A DNA stretch of 40,590 bases. Origin: Guillardia theta CCMP2712 (lineage: Eukaryota > Cryptophyceae > Pyrenomonadales > Geminigeraceae). A model generated the notes under the pieces. That model was not told the origin of the DNA. It did not search any database and saw only the letters and a list, made by a program, of their open reading frames with translations. This document shows, piece by piece, positions 1-11,700 of this stretch. Within the stretch, counting starts at the first letter, position 1. Each line of letters starts with the position of its first letter. Position numbers and translations under genes: made by a program. Location of the stretch: assembly GCF_000315625.1 (NCBI RefSeq), contig NW_005434670.1, forward strand, positions 131,056 to 171,645, written 5' to 3'.

Positions 1-6
1 TTCTCT

Positions 7-240
7 CCTCCTCCTCCTCCTCCTCCTCCTCCTCCTCCTCCTCCTCCTCCTCCTCCTCCTCCTCCTCCTCCTCCTCCTCCTCCTCCTCCTCCTCCTCCTC
101 CTCCTCCTCCTCCTCCTCCTCCTCCTCCTCCTCCTCCTCCTCCTCCTCCTCCTCCTCCTCCTCCTCCTCCTCCTCCTCCTCCTCCTCCTCCTCCTCCTCC
201 TCCTCCTCCTCCTCCTCCTCCTCCTCCTCCTCCTCCTCCT
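7..240. repeat. (CCT)n trinucleotide microsatellite
   Basis: About 78 uninterrupted CCT units at the left edge of the window, so the full tract may extend beyond it. It ends sharply at 240. Read on either strand it could encode homopolymers, but nothing shows that it is translated. The next coding-like exon begins 28 bases downstream. Confidence 0.97.
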
Positions 241-267
241 CACGGAGCTTCTCTTGATCCTTTTCAG

Positions 268-1318
268 ATGATTCGGAGTGAGAGGGCGAAGGAATTGGAG
301 GACGCAGACGAGCAGTGAGTGAAGTCAGGAGCATGAGAGGAGTCTGACTTGAACGTTAGCCACCATTCCAAGTTGTGCATCGACCCGGTCTTGTACGAGG
401 TGGTCATGTCATCTACTATCAGCTTCACGATTTACGTGGTCCCTTCAGCTTGCTCAGTTTGAAAGTCTGGAGCAGCTCAACAAGATGATTCTGGATCTGT
501 TTCAGGTGAATCTATTCTTGACTTGCAGCAGATCCTGAGTGCGAGGGCAGGCGATCAACAAGGACGAGAAGGCGGAGCTTTCGTTCCAAGACCTTCAGAA
601 TGGCTTCAGGGTAGGTCAACAGAAGGCAAAGAACACAGAGAAGAAGGAAGAGGGAGAGGGAGAGAGGGAGAAGGGAAGGGACAGACGAAGGAGAATGTGA
701 AAGACAGAGAGATAGAAGGGACGAGAAAGAGGGAGACAGGGGGGGAGGGGAAGAGAGCGAGAAAGCGAGGGCAGCCAGTGGGAGCATCGGGCTGACTTGC
801 TTATCAGGCGTTGGGAACGGACCCTCAGATTCATCTGTCAGTCGATGATTTCGAGTTTCTGACGGAAGAGTATCAGCTGTAAACGAGTGCTACCATGGAT
901 GCGGGGAGACTGAGGAGCAGCCAGGTGCTCGGCGCAGAAGAAGGTCAACTACAAGATGTTTGTAAAGATCATGAAGCATCAGGTTGAACCTGCTCCTCTC
1001 CTGTTGCCTTGCCCCTGACCTTTGAGTCCTCTAGCTTGAGAACTTCAGCTCGAGGCAGATCACCAGGGTTAGCTACTAGACCTTACATCGTTCCTCCTGC
1101 AACCTCCTCGTCCTGATTGATATGATCAGGCTCTGCAAGAGATGGGTGATCCGGATTGCGTGGAGGCTGCCAACCTCGTAGCAATGAAGCTCCTACTTAT
1201 TGGTCATTCTGTCTTGTCTTCTCCTGTCTTGATTCTCACACAACGGCAGAGAATCGAAAGAAGATGTCGAGAAAGATCGCTTGATCTTGACAAGGTCTCC
1301 ATGATTTCTTTTCAGTGA
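268..1318 (+). CDS. EF-hand-like calcium-binding protein, multi-exon, 5' part incomplete
   Basis: Coding exons separated by short introns. The best supported are 458-505, 551-610, 808 to about 880, 938-982, and two or three short exons reaching a TGA at 1316-1318. Translations include AINKDEKAELSFQDLQNGFR, then ALGTDPQIHLSVDDFEFLTE, then VNYKMFVKIMKHQ followed by LENFSSRQITR. The pattern of a helix, an acidic loop, 'LSxDDF' and a closing 'F(V/I)xxMxxQ' helix is that of EF-hand proteins common in algae and flagellates. The acidic loops are poorly conserved, so calcium binding is doubtful. The exon at 268 (MIRSERAKELEDADE) may be the first or may be preceded by exons beyond the microsatellite. 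The junction between 880 and 938 could not be put in phase. The gene converges on the coiled-coil gene, 103 bp from its stop. Confidence 0.5.
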
Positions 1319-1421
1319 ATAACGATATTGTGTTTTATTGTATGTAAGGAATAATGGTAATAATGGTATTCATAAGATGTAAGTAATAGTATCTATCATT
1401 ACTCGTTGGGCTTGACAAAGA

Positions 1422-3176
1422 TCACTTCTTCTTGTTAAAAAGAGCTCTGAAAGAGCTTGCGAAGATATCACAGATGAAATCTCCAAACGATGATGTGGCA
1501 GGGTTGTCTTGCTTCTTGTTCAATTGTTCCTTCTGCTCACCAAAGTCATGCTACAACACAACTCAAAAGTAACTCTCTTGCTGACATCATCGAACAGAAA
1601 CATCAAGGGGATTTCGTTGCCCTTCATGTCAATACCTTCTGCTTTGCTTGCTCTTCAGCAATCTGTGCGAGTCTTTCAAGTCTCAGTCTTGTCTGCTGTA
1701 TGTCAGCACCAGAATACAACAGCATGTCTCACCTCATCGTCACTCTGCTGCTTCATTCGCTGCCGATCGCCATCTTTCACTACAGCCTTAGCTTCCTCCT
1801 GCTGCTTCCTCTTCGCCGCCGCCGCCGCTGCCTCTGCCTCCTGCTGCTGCCTCTTCGCAGCCGCTGCTGCCTCTGCCTCCTCCTGCTGCTTCTTCGCCGC
1901 CGCCGCCGCTGCCTCTGCCTCCTGCTGCTGCCTCTTCGCAGCCGCTGCTGCCTCTGCCTCCTCCTGCTGCTTCTTCGCTGCTGCTGCTGCCTCTGCCTCC
2001 TGCTTCTTCTTCTTCGCCGCCGCCGCCTCTGCCTCCTCAAGCTGCTTCTTCGCTGCTGCTGCTGCCTCCTGCTTCTTCTTCTTCGCCGCCGCCTCTGCCT
2101 CCTCAAGCTGCTTCTTCGCTGCTGCTGCCTCCTCCTCCTGCTGCTTCTTCGCTGCTGCCGCTGCTGCCGCTGCCGCCTCTGCCTCCTCCTCCTCCTCTTC
2201 CTCCTCCTCCTGCTTCTTTGCTGCTGCTGCTGCCGCCGCCGCCGCCGCCGCCTCTTTTTCTCGTGTCGCCGCAGCAGCAGCCTCCTTGTTCGATGGATCA
2301 GACTCCTCCCTGGCCTGAGAGCTGCTCTTGTCAGCTCGCTTGATCATGATAGGAGGACCGACTCTTCCAAAGCAAGAGTCACCAACCCTAACGAGCACGA
2401 ACAGCACACTACCTTCCTTGCTTCACCTCCTCCTTCCCTGCCACCTGCCTCTTCTGCCTTTCCTCCGGCTCCAGAGGCCTTGCTTCCGGACGAGAGATGC
2501 GACCGGCCGCCGCCTGTTCCACCATAGAGAAGATATCGTCTGTCCCTGCCGAAGATCTCCTCTTCCCTTCCGCACGTTTCTCCTCCTTGGCTGTGACCTG
2601 AACAGGCAGATGTTGAGGAGGAGGAAAAGACACTAAACAATCACCTTCTTCTCATCTTTCTTCTGTCCGAAACCTATACCGTTCGACCTCGACCTCTCGT
2701 TGTTCTTTGCCATCACGACGACCGTATTTGATTTGCATGCCCCACCTATCCTACTCGACCTCCGTTCAGGAGAGAAAACTCCGCAGCGCAACGAAATGCG
2801 TCCTCCTGAGGAGGAATGATTCAGTGGCAAGGAAAGTCAAAACCGTCGAGCTGATTCGTTATCATGTTGAAGGGTGTTCTATGAAGAGCAGACATACTGA
2901 AATGCACTTTTCTCATCTGACTAGTTTTAACTAGCCTGCATGTCTTGCTACAATGTGTTTCTTCTTCTTCTGCTTCTCAGATTGACTTGAGAAACAGCCT
3001 TATAATCCAAAATCCATGCGTCTGCCTCGCACCCTTTCACCTCAACCTTCCTCTCTTCTCTACGTGTCGACGTGACTTCGGTTGAGCTGCTGTTTACCTG
3101 GATGGAAGGCATCACAACCGATCATCATCGCCAGCAGGACCACGATCGAAATCATCATTCTCCTCGTCGTCTTCAT
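1422..3176 (-). CDS. plastid-targeted Ala/Glu/Lys-rich coiled-coil protein
   Basis: Six exons on the minus strand (3176-3098, 2805-2645, 2597-2413, 2363-1733, 1695-1636, 1550-1422) give 414 codons plus stop with every junction in phase. The N-terminus, MKTTRRMMISIVVLLAMMIG then CDAFHPG, is a textbook signal peptide with Phe just after the cleavage site. A basic, Ser/Arg-rich transit-like stretch follows (RISLRCGVFSPERRSSRIGG), then VVVMAKNN. This bipartite leader is known to send proteins into complex plastids. The centre (about residues 155-350) is built of units such as AAAAKKQQEEAEAAA, a long charged helix resembling TolA-type linkers. The C-terminus ends FGDFICDIFASSFRALFNKKK, possibly amphipathic. 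In-frame ATGs also lie at 3185, 3197 and 3233. The function is unknown; a structural or tethering role is a guess. Intron 1 is 292 nt, the others 37-85 nt. Confidence 0.75.
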
Positions 3177-3249
3177 CGTCTCCATCCTCGTCTTCATGGA
3201 GCAACTCGCGATCTTCTCGTTCGTCGCTGCCATTGTGTCTTTACGGCCG

Positions 3250-4400
3250 CATAAGACTAGGGGGTACTTGTACCACATCATAAGGGGGGTACTTATATAT
3301 GAAATAGGGGGTACAGAACCAACCGGGTAATAATCCTGAAGGGGGTCGAACCGCATCCTGTCACGGTACTACCGTGTGACGGCCCCCCAATTGAATCATG
3401 GGCCCGGGGAGTCCGGGCCCTGGCTCGGCACTCCCCGGGCCCGCCGCCGCGCCCCCGGCCCCGGGCGGGCCGGGCACCCCTGAGGAACGGTACGGTACTC
3501 CATTCCGACTATTCGATGGAATGACCAGAGGAAGCATCCTCGGGGCGAACAATACCCCTCGGGCCTGGTTCATGATCTGTATATAAGCATGGGGTCCTGT
3601 CTTTTAAGTTCTCTCTCTGAGTCTCTCTCTTCCTCTCTCTTCTCTCTCTTTCTTTCTTCTCTTTCTCTCTCTTTCCTCACTCTCCTTTCTTGACCTTTTC
3701 CTTCCTTCTATTCAGGCTCTCACAGTCTATCTTCCTATCTGGGCCGGGCCTAGTATTCTACCGGGGGCAGGCTTATGAGTGACTGCCGAAAGGCTTGATA
3801 CTCTTATCCGATCAGACAGAAGTCAATCACCGGGTGAGTTTACTCAAAGTTAAATTAAAAACTCATATCGACCTTCAGTTGTGTTGTAACAAGGCACAGT
3901 TTTTGCTCAACTCGGACCGAGTTTAATGCACACGGCGAGGAATACTAGGATGTGAAACCCAAGCATCCAGACATGGACGGTCACAGTGTGAGGACCTTAC
4001 TACGCGGCAAGCATGGGATGACGGCCGGGCTAGGAAAGAGTCGTCGGGTCACACACTCGGCGGGGCCGCCCGGGCCGCAATTCAACGGTTAGTAGGCTCC
4101 GAGTCCGATCAGTCACGGCGCCGCCGAGAGCCTGGCACTCAGACAGTGTCCGACACATCATCCCAGTCCCGAGTCCCGGCGCGGCTCGAATCTTGAACTT
4201 ACACTGTCCGATCGGTCACTGGCTCGGAGTGGAGCCGGGCCGAGTGCTGTGGGCAGTGCTGTGGGCGGGAGTGAAGGCAAGTGGGTATGAGGAGGGATGA
4301 GGAGCACGTAACGGGCAGATCAGCATGGCGGGGTAATGGGCAACGAGGGGTAATAAGAACAGGCTGAGGTGGGGGGTGCATGCAAGACAAATAGGAGGTG
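3250..4400. repeat. GC-rich repeat island I
   Basis: No convincing coding sequence. The stretch opens with three copies of a GGGGGTAC motif (about 3259-3312), continues with very GC-rich sequence full of GGCCCGGG, and includes TTTACTCAAAGTTAA at 3839-3853 and CGAGTCCGATCAGTC at 4100-4114. The same two strings recur in island III (21520-21534 and 21009-21023), and TAGTAGGCT-like sequence recurs in islands II and III. This marks a dispersed, possibly transposon-derived family. The right end runs into the promoter of the next gene. Confidence 0.55.
3359..3860 (+). mobile_element. possible solo LTR or LTR-like promoter module
   Basis: The segment starts TGTCACGG, contains a TATATAAG box at 3580-3587 and, from about 3605 to 3720, a pyrimidine-rich CT tract like a leader region. 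Those are the usual parts of a retrotransposon LTR. The hexamer GCATCC flanks the left end (3353-3358) and recurs at 3963-3968, but the right copy is not preceded by the expected CA, so this is weak evidence for a target duplication. No reverse transcriptase, integrase or gag reading frame is nearby. It could equally be a promoter-containing part of the GC-rich family. Confidence 0.3.
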
Positions 4401-4430
4401 GGGGTACACTTAGAAGGGGTGGAAGGATTT

Positions 4431-5679
4431 ATGGGGCGGAAGAACACAGCGAACATGCTACGAACAGTCCTAGTGGCGGCGATCAGCATGGTGGCGGCGA
4501 GTGAAGCAGCTAGAGGAGGAGCAGGAGCAGGATCAGGATTTCTTGCTCCAAACGAGATCAGCTATAGTGCTCAACCCAACAGTCTTGCCTTCGCCCTGAT
4601 GCATAGCCACGGTCTTGGCGCAGGAGGTCGAGTCGGGCTGGTCGGCACTCGACCCAAGACTTTGAGCCATCCAACCAAGAGGATCGCTGGGAATCACCTC
4701 AGAACACCTTTGATGTCTGGTGACGCCAAGGGAAAGTCGTCGGAAGGGGAGAAATTCGACGTAGAGTGGGAGCACGGCGACGGGTCCAAGGATCGGATGT
4801 CGGGGCAGCAACTACAGGCCTCACAGAGCGAGAAGAAGCCGTTGTTCAAGAGAATGAGCGATGGGGTGAAGAACTTCTTCATGGGAGCGAAGATGGATAA
4901 ACAGAAGCTTGCAGCTCTTGGAGCGAGCGCGTGAGCCTTGACGTTGTGTTCGATGACGGTGGAATGACCCGTGGGCAGGTTGCTGTCATACGGATGGGTC
5001 AGCAATTTCTCTCATGTCTGTGCTTGTCTCTGTGTTTCAACACTTCACTTAATCGAACACGTTTACAGATCTCTTGCTTGATCGCTGCGTGGGTGATCCA
5101 TGGCAAGAAGACAGGCCTCTCCCCCCTCGACCCCAACCAGGTGCTACCCCTGGTCTCTCAAGATGTACCGGCTGATCTAGTCGACCCCCCCCCAGTGGCC
5201 CGCGTTCCTCGCGGTGTATGCCATCTTCTATGCGTTCCAGGTAGCCCTGTGGTGCTCCAGCAGCAGCTCAGCTGACGTCGCCTTTCCATCAGAACGTTAT
5301 CCGTCCTGCTCGTTTCGCCCTCTCTGTCGCCCTCTCGCCCTTCTTTGACAAGATGGTGGAGACGATCCAGACCAAGGTAGCCGCACGTGCAGCTCCCCGA
5401 CTCGTCCTGACGTGCCTTGCCAGGCCGGGTCTCTGACGGGCAAGAGCGTCAACAAACCGACGGCCTTCGGCCTCACGGTGAGCCCCCCCCCGCCAGTCAT
5501 GGCGACCAGCTTGACCTCGCCCGCAGGTTTTCATTGTCAATGTCGTCGGTTCCTTCGCTTACCTTGGCTTCGGGCTGCTCATCGCAACGAGAGTGAGCGC
5601 TGCACGTCGAGCACAGCACCCAGCTGACGTTGGCCAGGTTGCTGGAGTTCCGCTGCTGAAGACTGTTGCTGCCGTCTGA
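4431..5679 (+). CDS. plastid-targeted DUF1279-like membrane protein
   Basis: Eight exons (4431-4930, 4979-4997, 5069-5140, 5196-5240, 5293-5376, 5424-5477, 5527-5592, 5638-5679) give 293 residues with consistent phase. The start could also be the ATG at 4455. The N-terminus MLRTVLVAAISMVAASEAAR is a signal peptide, followed by GSGFLAPNE and a long hydroxylated, basic region suggesting plastid import. The mature C-terminal half reads KLAALGASALLSYGW, KKTGLSPLDPNQWPAFLAVY, RPARFALSVALSPFFDKMVE and FIVNVVGSFAYLGFGLLIA. This order (Gly-rich LLSYG helix, TGLSPL, QWxAFLxVY, then RPxRF...LSPFFD) matches chloroplast DUF1279/FAM210-like membrane proteins as I recall them. Two to three membrane segments are apparent. 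The biochemical role of the family is unclear. The gene converges on the channel gene with 56 bp between stops. Confidence 0.72.
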
Positions 5680-5735
5680 GAGGTAGGGAGCGCACGCATC
5701 AGGGAAGAAAAGAAGGTGTCTGTTGAGGGCTGCCT

Positions 5736-8700
5736 TCATGGAATGTACCCCAACACCTCCAACGTCGCGCTGTAGACTATGTCTCCGAGCTGCTTCACCT
5801 TAGCCTGCTCCGATCGGCGGCGAGCTTCAACTCGAGCGTCTTTCGAGGTCTTGTCACTGCCTCGCTCGATGGCGATTGAGCTCCTGTTGGAGCTCTCGTG
5901 CCTCCCGAGGTTCAGTCGGAGGACACTCACAGGATCTCTCGGCATCCCCGCGTTGTTCAGTTGTGTCCATGTTGTAAAACTCTGTACGTCCACGATGCTT
6001 CCGACCAAGACCTTTTCTGACTCGTCGTTCCATGCGTCCATGGGCTCTAGGATGTCTACCTGGTCCCACGAGGGCATCCTCTCGTCCAGCCTGGTCTGCC
6101 TGTTGTGGGGGAGGAAGAACACGTCTCGCTCCGACTCCTGCTCCTCCCAGCCCTGCCAGTTGCACTGCCTTAAATCCACCTTGACCATCCCCTTCCGTTC
6201 GTTCTTGCTGTCCATGTACTTGAGCACGACCTGAGAGGTCTTGACGCGCTGCTTGAACAACAATAGCCCGTGCGAGGCACGTGGGAACTTGACGTGGAGG
6301 TCAGACTTGACCATCTCTTGGTGGGGGACGAACGAGTTGGGCAGCTCGTGCAGCTGCAGGAAGGTGAACTCGAGGACTTGGGCAGGAGCTGAGAACCGGA
6401 CCCCTCTGTACATGGCGTCCTTTAGAGCCCTCTTCTTTACCTCGCTCTTCTGCCGGTTGAAGTGCTCGCGCCGCCTCCCATAGTGCGGGTCTGTGGAGGA
6501 CCATTGGACGAAGTTGACGAAGGGGGCGAGAGCTTTGTTCATCTCTTTCTTCAGGCGGTGGTTGACGAGGCTGAGAAAGAAGTCTTTGAGAGTCAGCGCG
6601 TGCAGCATGTGGACGACCTCCTTGACTTGCTTCACCCTGTTCCTCCTGATCTCCCGAGGAACCATGGTGGGCTTGCGCCAGTACAACATGGTCAGCACGA
6701 GCTCCTCGAAACTGATCCTGGTCAAGTACTTGTCCTCCGTTTTCAAGAACCGCTGCATGATCATGTTTCGGATCCGGGCAATGACGTTGGCCTTCTGAGT
6801 CTTCATGCTGTCAATCCTCCGTTGCCTCGACAGCACGTTGAGCTCCGCTCGGATCAGCTTCTCCGCTGTCTTCTCCTCCTTCCCGAACCTCAGCTTCCCG
6901 TCTCGCGTCTTGAAACCAAGAGGAGTGGGGATCTGGCGCATCAGCACATGGACGGACGCGAGGCCGACGTAGGAGGATCCTAGGGTGAACTCTTGGAAGA
7001 TGCGGGAGATCTCCATGACTTGACCTGATGATGCCCCTTTCTCCCACTCCTCGTCCTCCACCTCCGCCACCTGGTCCGTGATGAACGCGAAGTTGTCCAA
7101 GATCATCCCGATGAAGAGGTTCAACAAGATAGCTTGACAGATCAGGATGAAGAGCGGGAACCAGAAGACTGCAAAGGGGCTGCCGCAGTCGCCGAAGCTG
7201 TAGCTCTTCCCGTGATAGTAGGGGTCGTACTCCGTGCTGAAGATCTTGGTGCAGGCGGGGGGTTGGACCCTGCAGTCGTCCATGATAGTCATCCATTCGT
7301 CTCCTATGATCATCTGGTAGATCGTTCTCCATGCCTGCATGTAGTCGGCGAAGTTTGCCGTCGGGCCCAGCCGCTGACCGTTCTTGGTTGTGGCAAAGAT
7401 CTGGATGAAGACGACGGCGAACATGGTGTAGAAGAGGAAGAGGAGGAACAGGATGTTGGAGAGTTGCGGCACACTTGACACGAGGGTCTCGAGGATGACT
7501 CGCAGCGGGCGGAACATCTTCATGAGGCGGAGGACGCGAGCAACACGCGCTGCTCGCGCGGCCTTGGAGACGGCTCCTTGCGAGCTGATCTTTGCCAGCG
7601 AGGCTCCCAGCAGCACCAGCGCGTCGAACATCTTCCACCTGTCGTTCCAGAACTCGAAGATGCCGTAGGCCACAAGGTTGAGGGCGATCTCAGCAAAGAG
7701 CTCCCAGAAGAAGAAGTTGTTCTGGAAGTCGTAGATGCTCAGATAGGTTGAATCTGCGTTGGCGTGATCGGAGAGCATGAAGATCACGTTGGTGAACACG
7801 CAGCCCATGGAGAAGGTCTGGAACTGTTGTGACGCGATCTGCGTTCGCATCCAGGTGCTGAGCGCGTTGGATGGAGGAGGGAACCTGTCATGCCGCGGCT
7901 TGTAATCCTTGAGGTACCTCATGAGCCGGTTGTAGAAGATCTCTGCCTCGCTGGATCCGGCGTTGAGGTTGAAGCCATCGACAATGAAGCCGACAAGCAG
8001 GTTCATGGTGAAGAGAGCTCCGAAGATGAGGTAGATGACAAAGAACAAGGAGTACACCATCGAGTGATTCTCCTGCGGGCTCAGATTCTCTCCTGTGATG
8101 TCGACCACATCGGCCAGGATCCCAACGTACTTGATGGTGTTGATGCGAAAGAGAGTGAGGAAAGCATCTCCGAACGTGTCAAAGTTATGATACGGCCGAA
8201 CCCACGCACGAGGGTAGAGGATCCCCGACGAAAGGTCAGCAGACAGTCCGCAGCAGTCGGACTTGCCACCAGGAAACGCGGCGAAGTCGGCATCGGTACA
8301 TCGATAGAGCTTCCTTCCGAAGAGAGACATGCCAACAATGGCGAAGACGACGAAGGAAATCATCATGAAGACGATGACGTACCAGACGGGAGCAAGAGTC
8401 CCGATCAACGCGTCGATCAGAATCCTCATCCCGATGTTTCGCTTCATCAACCTCAGAGGCCTCAGGGCGCGGCCGAGACGAAACACCTTGGCAATCTTTC
8501 CGTTGGTCATGACGTTGGAGACGTCGATCCAGGAGAACAGGAGAACGACGCTGTCCATGATGTTCCAGCCGGACTTCAGGTATGCGTTCTTAGTGAAGAG
8601 AAGCCCGTGGCACATGACGCGGCAGATGAACTCAACGGTGAAGATGAAGGTGAAGAGGTTGTTCAGCTGCTGCGACATGACTGGGTCCAGCAAGGGAGCG

Positions 8701-11700
8701 TTGCCCGGGATATCGTCATATGGCGGCGCAGTGACGAGGAGGATGCATCCCACGATTATGGAGGCGAAGATCACAAGATCGAATGCGGGCTGCTTGATCA
8801 GCCACGTGCAGAATCTTCGAGCTGGATGGAAGGGATGGAAGTAGAGCAGAACTCGCTCCATGTTCTGCTTGCTGCCTGCCTGGTCGAGCTCTTCTTTTTC
8901 TGTCTTGAGCACTGACATTGAGACCAAAGTTGCGAGGTGCGGGTACGCTTTTGAAGCATACTCCATCATGGAAGCATCGAGATTCCCAGTGTGTTGCGTC
9001 AGCGTGTACTCGATTTCTCTCCTTGGCACCCAAGTGTCAGTCTCGGGATCGTAGGCAATCACTCGGCCAGCTCCTCGCAGAGTCCAGTGGAGCTGATAGA
9101 GCTGAGAGTAGGATTTCTTGATCACCTGGCGAATGTTGGAGATGTATCCCGGTTGTTTGAAGTGAGTTATGGTATCCGAGACGTTGAAGTTCTCAATGAT
9201 CACAGCGATGAACAGATTCGAGATGATCAGACGCCCGAAGATGAACCAAGACAAGACGAAAAACGCTGCAAAAAATCGCCCGGCCAGCGTGACTTTAACC
9301 TGCATGGCCTGGTAGAGCACGCCCGACCAGGAGTCACCAACCAGCAACTGAAAGATCGTGAGGAGCGACTGCGGAAAAGTCCCAAAGTTTGATCTCGTGT
9401 AGGGGACCATGGCACCGGCGAAGGAATACCTCCCAGCGACAGCATAGCACAAGGCAATCAACGCTATGAAGCACACAAGGTTGAAAATTGAGGATCCGCT
9501 CGCGATGGCAGAGGCCAACAGATTGTAAAGCGTCGGGAAGTAGATCATCAGTCGATACATTCGCAAGACAGCCAGGAAAGTCAAGAACTTGGAATCGAGG
9601 ATGAGGCCTATCACATTGAGTATCACCAGGATAGATTCTGCCTTGTTGTTTCTTCGTCGCCAGAACTCTTTGATCCCCCCATAGGCCGAATATCGCAAGA
9701 CAAGTTCTATGGCGAAGATGGCCACTGCAATCGATGAGACTATCACTGCTGCTTGGCTCCACTGTCCTCTCGAGCTCATTTGAGATTGTGCTTCCATGGA
9801 GTACAAGCTCTCGCTGATGGCTATCATGAGGACATCGATCAAAATGACAAAAGAGATGAAATGTACCAAGCGCGTCTCAAACAAAAGGTGATAGGCGATA
9901 TTTTGTAAAACAGATTCTCCATCGTCTGCCTCGGCATCAATCGTGCTTTTGATTCCGAGCTCTTCGCGGGTTGGGAAGGTTTGAGACGTTCGCTGACGTT
10001 CAAGATGTCCGACCCCGGCAACACCGTCATGTCTTGATCGTTGCTTCGGCTCAGAGACCTGCTCTATGGAGTCCTCGAAGCTTATGGAAGCGTGCCGCTC
10101 TCTGACTCGTGCAAACGTTCCTGTCACCACAGCGACAAAGAGGCCGAGGATTAGAAACGTGCACAAGACCGTGATGGCCACGTAGAAGAACCAAGTCAGG
10201 ATGATCGCACTTGGTTCACTCTGAAGAGACTCGAGGATCACATCGTAAGATGAATCGGGAGCTGCGACTTGAAGGATGGTCGGGATGACTCCGCCGAGGC
10301 TGTCGAAGTTCTGCAGGCCGAACTGAGGGTTCCCGATCGACTCGCAGTATTGATCCACGTACAGCAGATCGGTCGCATTCACCACACCATCATTGTTGAG
10401 ATCAACTTGCTCTTGGCAGCTGTGGTACCACCCCCTCGAGTCCTGAGGTTTCACCCCCGCGTACTGGGGGCAGGTAGCCTGTCGCAGCGTCAGCACTCCA
10501 GCCAAGGCAAGTACAGCCAGACTCACCGGGTCTGTGCAATAGATCTTGCACCAGCGCATACCAGGGTATCCAGGATAGACGGCGATGCTCCCGTTCTCAA
10601 GGTATAGAGGAGCTAGATTGTCATTGAAGGAACAAGTCTTTGACCAGTTGTTTGAAGCATCGGAAGCACAGATAGCAGACGAAACGTTCCGAGCGGCCAT
10701 GAGGCATCGCCTCGCAAAAGAGTTCTGATAGATGGCCATCCCAAAGATTCCGAACATGGCGACAAAGAAAGCCAAGACCATCGCTACGATGAGAATCTGA
10801 GACATTCCCTGCCTGAGCGTTTGAATCATTGCTCTCACGTTGGAGAACAGCCTCATCCTCATCATGTACTTGAGCAGTCGGAGCAGTCGAAACGAACGAA
10901 TGGACGGGCCTTGAAGGCGCAGAGCAAACTCTGCAAAGTATTCCGCCAGGAGTGTCAACAACAAGAAGAAATCTAATCGATTGAAATCGGATAGGTTCAT
11001 GTATGTAGTTGGACCATGCCAAAATCCATATGCAATGATTCCACACGTCACCTCAAAGAAGAAGGCCAACCCACACGCGTATCCAATAATGTCGAGGGTT
11101 TGAGTCGTCTTGGAGGCTTTTGGGAATTCAGGGGCAAGGGAGATAGTTACACTGTTCAAGACCGTTGCAATCAGGAAGAAAGAGTTCCATTCCTTGCTTG
11201 TCACGATTTGGAAGCATTTGAGTCTTATTGGGCTCGTCCTTGAAAACCCTCCGAAGATGCGCTTGAGAGAAATCTCCTCTGTAATGGAATCGTTACTGTC
11301 ACAGACACAAAGCACGTTGACTACCGTAATCTCTCAGCAAGTTTTGGAATCTCGAAGAGCTGCCTTTCCGAGAAGCTCGCTCTGCTGTACGCGGTGGAAC
11401 CTTGTCGACTGCTCCTGCTATTCAACCATCATTCTCCATCTCTAACCTGAGCGCTCACGATAGCGATGCTTACCATACGACTTAGAGAGCATCTCCTCAC
11501 GTACTATGTGGCGGAATTGATCCATATCAAGATCCAGATGTAAGTATGCATCCTGAGCAATGAGGTATGAGTGACACGATTGACAAGAGGTCTCTGAATG
11601 CTTGCCTGTTCTTGTAGATGCTGTTGATACTTCATCTGGATCTCCCACTTGGACCTTTCAATCTCGTCTTGATGAAAGTGATTTCCATCCAACTGCGCGT

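Noticed and set aside
1-240. CRISPR-like or telomeric array
   Set aside because: It is a pure trinucleotide repeat without spacers, and it is not a telomere motif.
1490-2527. Long plus-strand frames (345 and 269 codons) made of Leu/Arg/Cys or Ala/Ser runs
   Set aside because: They are antisense shadows of the minus-strand Ala/Glu/Lys repeat exon.
7890-8915. 341-codon plus-strand frame inside the channel gene
   Set aside because: It is antisense to conserved transmembrane sequence; its acidic composition mirrors the channel codons.
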